Positions 16,073-23,513 of a DNA stretch of 64,000 nt are shown here, piece by piece. Below the pieces are notes generated by a model. It was not told the origin of the DNA. It was given only the letters and a program-made list of their open reading frames with translations, and ran no database searches. The translations under genes and the position numbers were made by a program. The DNA lies in assembly GCF_000231055.2 (NCBI RefSeq), contig NZ_CM001466.1:3238398-3302397 (forward strand), read 5' to 3'. The stretch comes from Saccharomonospora azurea NA-128. Its GTDB lineage: Bacteria; Actinomycetota; Actinomycetes; Mycobacteriales; Pseudonocardiaceae. Positions within the stretch are counted from its first letter, which is position 1; each line of letters starts with the position of its first letter.

Positions 16073-17608
16073 ATGACCCGCGCACGCAAAACCACGGGGC
16101 GTGTCGCTTTCGTGGGCTCGGGCCCTGGTGACACCGGGCTGTTGACGGTTCGTGCCCAGGAGCTGCTCGCGAAGGCCGACCTCGTGGTGACCGACCCCGA
16201 CGTACCTTCCGGTGTGCTGGCCTTCGCGAACGCCGACGCCGAGGTGCGCCCCGCCGTGGGCGAGCCAGGCGACGTCGCGAAGGACCTGGCGGCGGAGGCG
16301 AAGGCGGGCAGGCTGGTGCTGAGGCTGACGGCCGGTGACCCGCTGACGCAGCAGGCGATCGTCGCCGAGGTGCAGGCGGTGTCGCGGACGAGCGCGGTGT
16401 TCGACGTGATCCCGGGTGTCTCCGCCGGTACGGCCGTGCCCGCGTACGCGGGTGTCGCGCTGGGTGCGGCGCACGTCGAGGTGGACCTGCGGGCCGGCGA
16501 GGTCGACTGGGCGAAGCTCGCGGCGACGCCCGGTGCCATCGTGTTGCACGCGACGTCGAGCCACCTCGCGGAGGCGGCGTCGGCGCTGGTGGAGCACGGT
16601 CTCCCGGCGCAGACCCCGGTCGCGGTGACCTCGAACGGCACCATCAACACGCAGCGCACGCTCGACTCGACGCTGGCGTCCCTCGCCGCCGACGCGGGTG
16701 AGCTCGTGGGTCCGCTGGTGGTCACCATCGGCGAGGCCGTGAGCAATCGCCAGAAGCTGTCGTGGTGGGAGTCGCGTGCCCTCTACGGCTGGAAGGTGCT
16801 GGTGCCGCGCACCAAGGAGCAGGCGGGTGACATGGCCGAGCGGCTCCGCAGCCACGGTGCGACGTCGCACGAGGTGCCCACCATCTCGGTGGAGCCGCCG
16901 CGCAGCCCGGCCCAGATGGAGCGTGCGGTGAAGGGCCTCGTGGACGGCCGCTACCAGTGGATCGTGTTCACCTCGGCCAACGCGGTGCGTGCCGTGTGGG
17001 AGAAGTTCACCGAGTTCGGTCTCGACGCCCGGGCGTTCTCCGGCGTGAAGATCGCCTGCGTCGGTGAGTCGACCGCCGACAAGGTGCGCTCGTTCGGCAT
17101 CATCCCGGAGCTCGTGCCCAAGGGCGAGCAGTCCAGCGAGGGCCTGCTGGAGGAGTTCCCGCCGTACGACGACGTGCTGGACCCGGTGAACCGCGTGCTG
17201 CTGCCGCGTGCCGACATCGCCACCGAGACGCTGTCGGCGGGCCTGCAGGAGCGCGGCTGGGAGGTCGACGACGTGACGGCCTACCGCACCGTCCGTGCGG
17301 CTCCGCCGCCCGCCGAGACCCGCGAGATGATCAAGACCGGTGGCTTCGACGCGGTGTGCTTCACCTCGTCGTCCACGGTCCGCAACCTGGTCGGCATCGC
17401 CGGTAAGCCGCACGCGCGGACGCTCGTGGCGTGCATCGGCCCGAAGACGGCCGAAACGGCGACGGAGTTCGGGCTGCGCGTGGACGTGCGTCCCGAGCGG
17501 CCCAACGCCGTGGAGCTGGTCGACGCGCTCGCGGAGCACGCGGCGCGACTGCGTGCCGAGGGTGCGCTGCCGCCGCCGCGCAAGGCCAAGCGCACGCGCC
17601 GTTCCTGA
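16073..17608 (+). CDS. hemD: Uroporphyrinogen-III synthase fused to a SUMT-like methyltransferase domain
   Basis: 511 residues. Residues 1-~245 resemble SAM-dependent uroporphyrinogen-III methyltransferase (VGSGPGDTGLLTVRAQELL, VIPGVSAGTAVPAYAGV, TPVAVTSNGTINTQRT); residues ~250-500 are uroporphyrinogen-III synthase (WKVLVPRTKEQAGDMAERL, IVFTSANAVRAVWEKF, DAVCFTSSSTVRNL), which cyclises hydroxymethylbilane. The fusion is usual in actinobacteria. In the first domain the normally conserved GDPxxFGRGxEE loop reads AGDPLTQQAIVAEVQ, so methyltransferase activity may be altered or lost. A GGAG-type site precedes the ATG. The operon ends at the hairpin at 17626-17663. Confidence 0.93.
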   Translation: MTRARKTTGRVAFVGSGPGDTGLLTVRAQELLAKADLVVTDPDVPSGVLAFANADAEVRPAVGEPGDVAKDLAAEAKAGRLVLRLTAGDPLTQQAIVAEVQAVSRTSAVFDVIPGVSAGTAVPAYAGVALGAAHVEVDLRAGEVDWAKLAATPGAIVLHATSSHLAEAASALVEHGLPAQTPVAVTSNGTINTQRTLDSTLASLAADAGELVGPLVVTIGEAVSNRQKLSWWESRALYGWKVLVPRTKEQAGDMAERLRSHGATSHEVPTISVEPPRSPAQMERAVKGLVDGRYQWIVFTSANAVRAVWEKFTEFGLDARAFSGVKIACVGESTADKVRSFGIIPELVPKGEQSSEGLLEEFPPYDDVLDPVNRVLLPRADIATETLSAGLQERGWEVDDVTAYRTVRAAPPPAETREMIKTGGFDAVCFTSSSTVRNLVGIAGKPHARTLVACIGPKTAETATEFGLRVDVRPERPNAVELVDALAEHAARLRAEGALPPPRKAKRTRRS

Positions 17609-17625
17609 CGCGGAAAGACCTGAAC

Positions 17626-17668
17626 GGCCACCCACCCGGTGTCATCGCCCCGGGTGGGTGGCCTTTCT
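17626..17668 (+). terminator. Rho-independent terminator after hemD
   Basis: GGCCACCCACCCGG (17626-17639) pairs perfectly with CCGGGTGGGTGGCC (17650-17663) around a 10-nt loop, followed by TTTCT. Ends the rex-hemACD transcript. Confidence 0.9.
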
Positions 17669-17715
17669 CGTGTCGGCGGTCAGGACGAGGAGGTCTTCCC
17701 GTGCGTACCGCCGGG

Positions 17716-17721
17716 TAGGCT
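17716..17721 (+). promoter_or_regulatory. -10 box of leaderless promoter (hemB)
   Basis: TAGGCT, then 7 nt, then the hemB GTG at 17729. Gives hemB its own transcript after the hemD terminator. Confidence 0.6.
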
Positions 17722-17728
17722 CGGGAGG

Positions 17729-18700
17729 GTGTTTCCGGAGCATCGTCCCCGTCGGTTGCGCACCACTCCCGCCCTGCGCCGGTTGGTGAGTGAGACCACG
17801 CTGCGCCCGCGCCAGTTGATCCTGCCCCTGTTCGTCGCCGAGGGCGCGTCGCAGCCCCGGCCCATCGCGAGCATGCCGGGTGTCGTGCAGCACACCCGCG
17901 ACACGCTGCGCAAGGCCGCCGCCGAGGCGGTGGAGGCGGGCGTGGGCGGGCTCATGCTCTTCGGCGTCCCCGAGACCCGCGATGCGGTGGGCAGTGCCGC
18001 CACCGACCCCGACGGCATCCTCAACGTCGCGTTGCGCGACCTGCGGGCCGATCTCGGCGACTCCACCGTGCTCATGGCGGACACGTGCCTCGACGAGTTC
18101 ACCGACCACGGTCACTGCGGCGTTCTCGACGCCTCCGGTGCCGTGGACAACGACGCCACGCTGGAGCGCTACGCCGACATGGCGCTGGCGCAGGCCGAGG
18201 CCGGAGCCCACCTGCTGGGTCCGAGCGGCATGATGGACGGCCAGGTCGGGGTCATCCGCCGGGCGCTCGACGACGCCGGGTACACCGACACCGGCATCCT
18301 CGCGTACTCGGCGAAGTACGCGAGCGCGTTCTACGGACCGTTCCGCGAGGCCGTCGACTCGCAGCTCTCGGGCGACCGCAACACCTACCAGCAGGATCCG
18401 GGCAACGCGCGGGAGGCGCTGCGGGAGATCGAGCTCGACGTGGCCGAAGGGGCCGACGCGGTGATGGTGAAGCCCGCGCTCGCCTACCTCGACGTGGTCC
18501 GGGCCGCGGCGGAGGCCTCGCCGGTCCCGGTGGCGGCCTACAACATCTCGGGCGAGTACTCGATGGTCGAGGGCGCCGCCGCCCACGGTTGGGTCGAGCG
18601 GGAGCGCACGATCCTCGAGGTGCTCACGTCGATCCGCAGGGCCGGTGCGGACATGATCCTCACGTACTGGGCGGCTGAAGCGGCTGCCTGGCTCGACTAG
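17729..18700 (+). CDS. hemB: Porphobilinogen synthase (delta-aminolevulinate dehydratase)
   Basis: 323 residues from GTG at 17729 ([19 protein letters not shown]), chosen because TAGGCT lies 7 nt upstream; the frame further upstream runs through the hemD terminator. Condenses two 5-aminolevulinates to porphobilinogen. The two active-site Lys are in [14 protein letters not shown] and [11 protein letters not shown]. In the metal-binding loop [14 protein letters not shown] the second of the three classical zinc Cys is Asp, so the metal requirement may differ from the zinc enzymes. Its TAG stop forms part of the predicted -10 box of the next gene. Confidence 0.96.
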   Translation: MFPEHRPRRLRTTPALRRLVSETTLRPRQLILPLFVAEGASQPRPIASMPGVVQHTRDTLRKAAAEAVEAGVGGLMLFGVPETRDAVGSAATDPDGILNVALRDLRADLGDSTVLMADTCLDEFTDHGHCGVLDASGAVDNDATLERYADMALAQAEAGAHLLGPSGMMDGQVGVIRRALDDAGYTDTGILAYSAKYASAFYGPFREAVDSQLSGDRNTYQQDPGNAREALREIELDVAEGADAVMVKPALAYLDVVRAAAEASPVPVAAYNISGEYSMVEGAAAHGWVERERTILEVLTSIRRAGADMILTYWAAEAAAWLD

Positions 18701-18703
18701 GCT
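18698..18703 (+). promoter_or_regulatory. -10 box overlapping the hemB stop codon
   Basis: TAGGCT whose first three bases are the hemB stop codon; 7 nt later lies the GTG at 18711. Predicts a leaderless transcript for the membrane protein gene. Confidence 0.5.
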
Positions 18704-18710
18704 CACTGCT

Positions 18711-19229
18711 GTGACTGAGTCAGGCGAATCGGACGACGAGCGGCGGGCGAAGGGACTTCCGCCCGAGCCGGGTACCGGCGCGCGCCGGGCGACGCCCCCG
18801 ACCCCGGTGTCGGTGGCCTTCTGGCTGTACGTGGCGGGCGGTCTGCTGCTCGTGGCGGCGTTCGGTTACACGCTCACTCAGCAGGAGAGTGTGTCGAACG
18901 CGCTGATCGACCTCAACACCAGCGACACCCTCGACGAGGAGCAGATCCGCACCGGGGTGACCACGCTGTTGTGGACGATGTTCGTCGCCGCCGTGGCGTT
19001 CGCGATCCTCTTCGCCCTCTTCGGCTGGAGGGCCCGTGAGGGCAATCGTTCGTCCCGGACGATCCTCACGGTGCTGGCCGCCATCACGCTGCTGATCCAG
19101 TTGTTGCTGTTCCCCACCAGCATTCCCATCCTGGTCGCGGCGTTCCTGGCGGTGGTGGCCACGGCCCTGCTCTACCTGCCGAGCGTGGCCGACTACTTCC
19201 CACGGCCAGGCGGAGGCGGGCTGCGCTGA
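18711..19229 (+). CDS. Four-helix membrane protein of unknown function (Rv0513-like)
   Basis: 172 residues. A ~35-residue hydrophilic N-terminus is followed by four hydrophobic segments: VSVAFWLYVAGGLLLVAAFG, TTLLWTMFVAAVAFAILFALFGW, TILTVLAAITLLIQLLLF and IPILVAAFLAVVATALLYL. It follows hemB as Rv0513 does in mycobacteria. No catalytic motif seen; function unknown. GTG start, 7 nt after a TAGGCT box. The stop TGA overlaps the putative CTG start of the next gene. Confidence 0.8.
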   Translation: MTESGESDDERRAKGLPPEPGTGARRATPPTPVSVAFWLYVAGGLLLVAAFGYTLTQQESVSNALIDLNTSDTLDEEQIRTGVTTLLWTMFVAAVAFAILFALFGWRAREGNRSSRTILTVLAAITLLIQLLLFPTSIPILVAAFLAVVATALLYLPSVADYFPRPGGGGLR

Positions 19230-19672
19230 ACGCGGCGGAGGACGTCCACTACCACGAGCCCGGCGCGAGCGGGTGGGCCCTGACCTGGGGACCGGCGTTC
19301 GCGCTCGCCGGTTGGGTCCTCGAACTGCTCGCCGGGGTCCCGGCCCACGCGCTGCTGTGGGCGCTGGTGGGCGCGGGGCTGCTCGGGTTGACGGCGTTGT
19401 GGGTCTACGCCCGACGCCGGTTCCTGAGCGTCCGGGTGACCGGCACGGCGTTGTGGCAGGGCGGTGAGAGCGTGCGGGTCGACGACATCGCCGCGGTCGA
19501 CGACGTGGAGGCCCCGCCCGGCACCCGCGTGCTCGGTGGGGGCTTCGACGTGCCGCGCAAGTACACCGCGGTGCCGGTGCGGTTGACCGACGGCACGGTC
19601 GTGCTCGCGTGGGCGCGGGACGGTGCCGCGTTGCGGGAGGCCCTGCGGTCGGGGCTGGTGGACCGTGCCTGA
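19226..19672 (+). CDS. Two-helix membrane protein, apparent CTG start
   Basis: 148 residues if read from CTG at 19226. The region between 19226 and 19367 contains no in-frame ATG, GTG or TTG, yet it encodes a sensible N-terminus and first hydrophobic segment (WALTWGPAFALAGWVLELLA) before the second (LLWALVGAGLLGLTALWVY). A strong GGAGG (19212-19216) lies 9 nt before the CTG, and CTGA overlaps the upstream stop in the way of ATGA/GTGA junctions. The soluble C-terminus has RVTGTALWQGGESVRVDDI and PRKYTAVPVRLTDGTVVLAWARD. Starting at GTG 19367 would remove the first helix. Resembles DUF3093-like small membrane proteins; function unknown. Confidence 0.65.
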   Translation: MNAAEDVHYHEPGASGWALTWGPAFALAGWVLELLAGVPAHALLWALVGAGLLGLTALWVYARRRFLSVRVTGTALWQGGESVRVDDIAAVDDVEAPPGTRVLGGGFDVPRKYTAVPVRLTDGTVVLAWARDGAALREALRSGLVDRA

Positions 19673-19736
19673 ACGGGCACGGGAGGAGCGTCCGGAGCCG
19701 ACGGGCGCGATCCGGCGACGTGAGAGACTGCCCGCC

Positions 19737-20093
19737 GTGACCGACGCTGCCGACTTCCCGACCTCGCCCGGGATCCCGGTCCCCTCCGACCACCTGCACC
19801 AGCCGTGGCGGCTCCTGGTGGCGGTGGTCGAACTCCTGCTCGCGGTCGCCGCCGGGTGGGCGGCGGTGTGGTGCTGGAACTCGGCCGCGATCGCCGTGAT
19901 GGTCCGCACCGACGACGGCACGACACTGGTGTCGCACGTGTACGAGGGCGAGTGGATCGGGTTGGCCTTCGCCGCGGCCGCCGTGGCGGGTGTCCTGGTC
20001 GTGGACGGTGCGCGCCAGGCCGTGCTCGGAGTGCGCACGCGGCGGCGCCGGAGGCGACGTGCATCGCACCAGGCCCGGCCGGGCGACACGTGA
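19737..20093 (+). CDS. Small membrane protein of unknown function
   Basis: 118 residues from GTG at 19737, which lies 7 nt after GAGACT (19724-19729), the same geometry as hemL just downstream. An alternative GTG at 19665 (142 residues) overlaps the previous gene's stop region. Two hydrophobic segments: [24 protein letters not shown] and [26 protein letters not shown], then an Arg-rich C-terminus ([10 protein letters not shown]). No recognised domain. Sits directly before hemL. Confidence 0.65.
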   Translation: MTDAADFPTSPGIPVPSDHLHQPWRLLVAVVELLLAVAAGWAAVWCWNSAAIAVMVRTDDGTTLVSHVYEGEWIGLAFAAAAVAGVLVVDGARQAVLGVRTRRRRRRRASHQARPGDT

Positions 20094-20108
20094 CGAAGTC
20101 GGTTTTGC

Positions 20109-20114
20109 GAGACT
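20109..20114 (+). promoter_or_regulatory. Possible -10 box (GAGACT) of leaderless hemL promoter
   Basis: GAGACT, 7 nt, then GTG at 20122. The first base departs from TANNNT, but the same hexamer and spacing occur before the GTG at 19737. Confidence 0.4.
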
Positions 20115-20121
20115 GGGAGAC

Positions 20122-21426
20122 GTGACAGGAGCAGTCGAGCAGTCCAAGTCCTGGTTCGAGCGGGCCGCCGCCGTCACGCCGGGCGGGGTGAACTCCCCGG
20201 TGCGGGCTTTCGCGGCCGTCGGCGGAACGCCGCGGTTCATGGTCCGTGGTGAAGGTGCGTACCTGTGGGATGCCGACGGCAACCGCTACGTCGACCTCGT
20301 GTCCTCCTGGGGGCCGATGATCCTCGGACACGCGCATCCCGAGGTGGTGGAGGCCACGCGGCACGCCGCCTCGTCCGGGCTGTCGTTCGGCACGCCGACG
20401 TCGGGTGAGGTGGAGCTCGCCGAGGAGATCGCGCGCCGGGTGGAACCCGTGGAGCAGGTGCGCCTCGTGAACTCGGGCACCGAGGCGACGATGAGCGCGA
20501 TCCGGCTGGCCCGGGGTTTCACCGGCCGCAGCAAGATCATCAAGTTCGCCGGCTGCTATCACGGACATGTCGACGCGCTGCTCGCGCAGGCGGGTTCCGG
20601 GGTCGCCACGCTCGGGCTGCCGACGTCCCCCGGCGTCACGGGCGCGCAGGCGGCCGACACGCTCGTGCTCCCGTACAACGACCTCGACGCGGTGCGCGAG
20701 GCGTTCGCCGAGAACCCCGACTCGATCGCCGCGGTGATCACCGAGGCGGCGGCGGGCAACATGGGCGCCGTCGCCCCGCACGAGGGCTTCAACGCCGGGC
20801 TGCGCGATCTGGCACACGAGAACGGCGCGCTGCTCATCATGGACGAGGTCATGACCGGGTTCCGCGTCTCCGAGGCCGGCTGGTACGGCCTGGAGGGCGT
20901 GGCCGGCGACCTCTACACCTTCGGCAAGGTCATGTCGGGCGGGCTGCCCGCCGCCGCGTTCGGCGGTCGGGCCGACGTCATGGAGCGGCTCGCGCCCACC
21001 GGGCCGGTGTACCAGGCGGGAACGCTCTCCGGGAACCCCGTGGCCGTCGCGGCCGGGCTAACCACGCTGCGGCTGGCCGGCGAGTCCACCTACCGGGCGC
21101 TGGACGGCAACTCGAAGCGCCTGGGCGACCTGCTCGGTCAAGCTCTCTCCGCGGCCGGTGTCGCTCACACCGTGTCGTACGCGGGCAACCTGGTCAGCGT
21201 GTTCTTCACCGACACTCCCGTCCGCGACTACGCGTCGGCCGCCGCGTCCGAGACGTGGCGCTTCAAGCCGTTCTTCCACGCGCTGCTGGAGGCGGGTGTC
21301 TACCCGCCGCCGAGCGCGTTCGAGGCGTGGTTCGTCAACGCGGCCATGGACGACGCCGCGTTCGAGCTCATCGAGGCGGCGCTGCCGAAGGCCGCCCAGG
21401 CCGCCGCCGCGGCGGAGCACCCATGA
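20122..21426 (+). CDS. hemL: Glutamate-1-semialdehyde 2,1-aminomutase
   Basis: 434 residues from GTG at 20122. PLP-dependent conversion of glutamate-1-semialdehyde to 5-aminolevulinate, the step after HemA. Motifs: [56 protein letters not shown], and the PLP Lys in [17 protein letters not shown]. Length is standard. The stop overlaps the next ATG (ATGA). hemL, the phosphatase and the cytochrome c maturation genes follow each other as in Rv0524-Rv0529. Confidence 0.97.
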   Translation: MTGAVEQSKSWFERAAAVTPGGVNSPVRAFAAVGGTPRFMVRGEGAYLWDADGNRYVDLVSSWGPMILGHAHPEVVEATRHAASSGLSFGTPTSGEVELAEEIARRVEPVEQVRLVNSGTEATMSAIRLARGFTGRSKIIKFAGCYHGHVDALLAQAGSGVATLGLPTSPGVTGAQAADTLVLPYNDLDAVREAFAENPDSIAAVITEAAAGNMGAVAPHEGFNAGLRDLAHENGALLIMDEVMTGFRVSEAGWYGLEGVAGDLYTFGKVMSGGLPAAAFGGRADVMERLAPTGPVYQAGTLSGNPVAVAAGLTTLRLAGESTYRALDGNSKRLGDLLGQALSAAGVAHTVSYAGNLVSVFFTDTPVRDYASAAASETWRFKPFFHALLEAGVYPPPSAFEAWFVNAAMDDAAFELIEAALPKAAQAAAAAEHP

Positions 21427-22061
21427 GCCGGGGTACGCGCACCGTCGTCCACCTGCTGCGGCACGGCGAGGTCCACAATCCCGAGGGCGTGCTGTACGGC
21501 CGGATGCCGGGTTACCGGCTCTCCGAACGCGGGCGTGAGCAGGCGCTGATCGTCGCGGAGGCGTTGTCGTCGCACCGCCTCGCCCACGTCGTCGCCTCGC
21601 CGCTGGAGCGGGCGCAGGAGACCGCGTCGCCCGCGGCCGCGGCACACCGGCTCGACGTGGCCACCGACGAACGCCTCATCGAGGCGGACAACCAGTTCGA
21701 GGGGCTGAAGGTCAGCGTGGGCGACGGCGCGTTGCGCGAGCCCCGGCACTGGCCCAAGCTGCGCAACCCGCTGCTGCCGTCGTGGGGCGAGCCGTACCTG
21801 GAGATCGCCCACCGCATGCTGGGTGCCGTGCATGCGGCGCGGGCGGCGGCCGAGGGGCAGGAAGCGCTCTGCGTGTCGCACCAGCTCCCGATCTGGACGC
21901 TGCGCCGGTACCTGGAAGGCAGGCGGCTGTGGCACGACCCGCGCCGGCGGCAGTGTTCACTCGCCTCGCTCACCAGCCTCGTGTTCGAGGACGAACAGCT
22001 GGTGGACATCGTCTACAGCGAGCCGGCGGGCAGGACCGACCCGAAGGTGACCGGAGCATGA
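21423..22061 (+). CDS. Histidine phosphatase superfamily protein
   Basis: 212 residues. [27 protein letters not shown] contains the RHG phosphohistidine motif; [12 protein letters not shown] and the second catalytic His in [17 protein letters not shown] complete the phosphoglycerate-mutase-like fold. Cytoplasmic phosphatase or mutase of unknown substrate (Rv0525 position). Coupled to hemL and to the ResA-like gene by ATGA overlaps at both ends. Confidence 0.88.
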   Translation: MSRGTRTVVHLLRHGEVHNPEGVLYGRMPGYRLSERGREQALIVAEALSSHRLAHVVASPLERAQETASPAAAAHRLDVATDERLIEADNQFEGLKVSVGDGALREPRHWPKLRNPLLPSWGEPYLEIAHRMLGAVHAARAAAEGQEALCVSHQLPIWTLRRYLEGRRLWHDPRRRQCSLASLTSLVFEDEQLVDIVYSEPAGRTDPKVTGA

Positions 22062-22657
22062 GTTCACGCACGCGCAAGGTCGTCGCCGCAGCGTTCGCCG
22101 CGCTGGCGGTGCTCACCGGCTGCACCACCGGCGACGACGCGGTGGTCAGCGGCGGGGGCGACTTCAGCTTCGTCGCCCCCGGTGGCGAGACCGACATCTA
22201 CTACGAGGTCGAGCAGCGTCAGCAGCTGCCCGAGGTGGCGGGCGAGGACCTGTTCGACGAGGGCAAGCGCATCGCCGCGTCGGACTACGAGGGAAAGGTC
22301 GTCGTCATCAACGTCTGGGGCCAGTGGTGCGGCCCGTGCCGCACGGAGGCGCCCGAGCTGCAGAAGCTCTACGACGACACCAAGGACGACGGGGTCGTGG
22401 TGCTGGGCATCGACGTGCGCGACCACGACCGGTCGGCGCCGCAGGACTTCATGCGCGACCGCGGGCTCACCTACCCGTCGATCTACGATCCGTCGGGGCG
22501 GTCGCTGGTGAACCTGTCCGGCTACCCGCGCAGTGTCGTGCCGTCGACGCTCGTGGTGGACCGGCAGGGCCGGGTCGCGGCGGTGTACCTCCGAGAGCTG
22601 CTGGCTGACGACCTGCGCCCACTGATCGACCGGTTGACGGCCGAGAAGGCGTCCTGA
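22058..22657 (+). CDS. TlpA/ResA-type thiol-disulfide lipoprotein for cytochrome c maturation
   Basis: 199 residues. N-terminal signal with lipobox LAVLTGC predicts a lipoprotein anchored outside the cytoplasmic membrane. The thioredoxin domain has VVVINVWGQWCGPCRTEAPELQKLY (WCGPC active site) and the cis-Pro SVVPSTLVVD. It should reduce apocytochrome c CxxCH thiols, receiving electrons from CcdA encoded just downstream. First gene of a System II cytochrome c block (ResA-like, CcdA, ResB, CcsB). Confidence 0.9.
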   Translation: MSSRTRKVVAAAFAALAVLTGCTTGDDAVVSGGGDFSFVAPGGETDIYYEVEQRQQLPEVAGEDLFDEGKRIAASDYEGKVVVINVWGQWCGPCRTEAPELQKLYDDTKDDGVVVLGIDVRDHDRSAPQDFMRDRGLTYPSIYDPSGRSLVNLSGYPRSVVPSTLVVDRQGRVAAVYLRELLADDLRPLIDRLTAEKAS

Positions 22658-22726
22658 ACCTCGGCAATCCGGTCATCCAGCTCACTCGCCCCACCAGCCA
22701 GTGGGCTTCACGAGAACCACATTCCC

Positions 22727-22732
22727 TACGCT
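22727..22732 (+). promoter_or_regulatory. -10 box of leaderless promoter (ccdA)
   Basis: TACGCT, 7 nt, then the GTG at 22740. Confidence 0.5.
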
Positions 22733-22739
22733 GAGGCGC

Positions 22740-23513
22740 GTGAATGCGGTAACCGAGCTGGCGGCCTCCGGGCCGCTGCTGCTCGCCGCGGGACTGTCGC
22801 TGCTCGCGGGAGCGATCTCGTTCGCCTCGCCCTGCGTGGTCCCGCTCGTGCCCGGCTACCTCGCCTACCTCGCGGCGCTGGTGGGCGCCGACGCGCCCGC
22901 CGTGAGCACCGGCGAGGGGCGTAAGAAGGGGCGACTCGCCGTCGTGGGTGCGGCTGCGCTGTTCGTGCTCGGGTTCACCGTGGTCTTCGCCGCGAGCGTC
23001 GGCGGCCTGGTGTGGTTGGCCGACGTCCTCTGGGTCAACGAGGAGTTGTTCCAGCGCATCGGCGGGGTGGTGATCATCGCGATGGCGTTCGTGTTCCTCG
23101 GCTTCTTCCCCGCGCTGCAGCGGGACGCTCGCATCCACCGGGTTCCGAGGATGGGTGTCTGGGGCGCCCCGGTGCTTGGTGCGGTGTTCGGGTTGGGTTG
23201 GACGCCGTGCATCGGCCCGACGCTGTCCGGCGTGCTCATGCTCGCCACGGCGAGCGGCGCCACGGGTGCGCGCGGACTCCTTCTCGTGCTGCTGTACTGC
23301 CTGGGGCTGGGCCTGCCGTTCATCCTGCTGGCCGCGGGAGCGCGATGGGCCGTCGGCGCCGCCGACTGGCTGCGCCGTCACGGTCGCACGGTGCAGATCG
23401 TCGGTGGGGCGATGCTGCTCGTCGTCGGTGTCCTGCTCGTGACGGGCCTGTGGGGCGAGCTCACGGGTTGGATGCGGGATGCCTTCATCGCGGACGTGGA
23501 GATGCCACTGTGA
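22740..23513 (+). CDS. ccdA: Cytochrome c biogenesis protein CcdA (thiol-disulfide electron carrier)
   Basis: 257 residues from GTG at 22740; a longer ATG start at 22701 is less likely because TACGCT lies 7 nt before the GTG. Six hydrophobic segments with the paired Cys motifs of the DsbD/CcdA family: AISFASPCVVPLVPGYLAYL in the first helix and FGLGWTPCIGPTLSGVLM in the fourth. Moves reducing equivalents from cytoplasmic thioredoxin across the membrane to the ResA-like lipoprotein. Overlaps resB by GTGA. Confidence 0.93.
   Translation: MNAVTELAASGPLLLAAGLSLLAGAISFASPCVVPLVPGYLAYLAALVGADAPAVSTGEGRKKGRLAVVGAAALFVLGFTVVFAASVGGLVWLADVLWVNEELFQRIGGVVIIAMAFVFLGFFPALQRDARIHRVPRMGVWGAPVLGAVFGLGWTPCIGPTLSGVLMLATASGATGARGLLLVLLYCLGLGLPFILLAAGARWAVGAADWLRRHGRTVQIVGGAMLLVVGVLLVTGLWGELTGWMRDAFIADVEMPL

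Noticed and set aside
14918-17635. 905-codon open frame on the minus strand
   Set aside because: It is antisense to hemC and hemD, is His/Arg/Gly-rich with no family motifs, and arises from the GC-rich third positions of the real genes.
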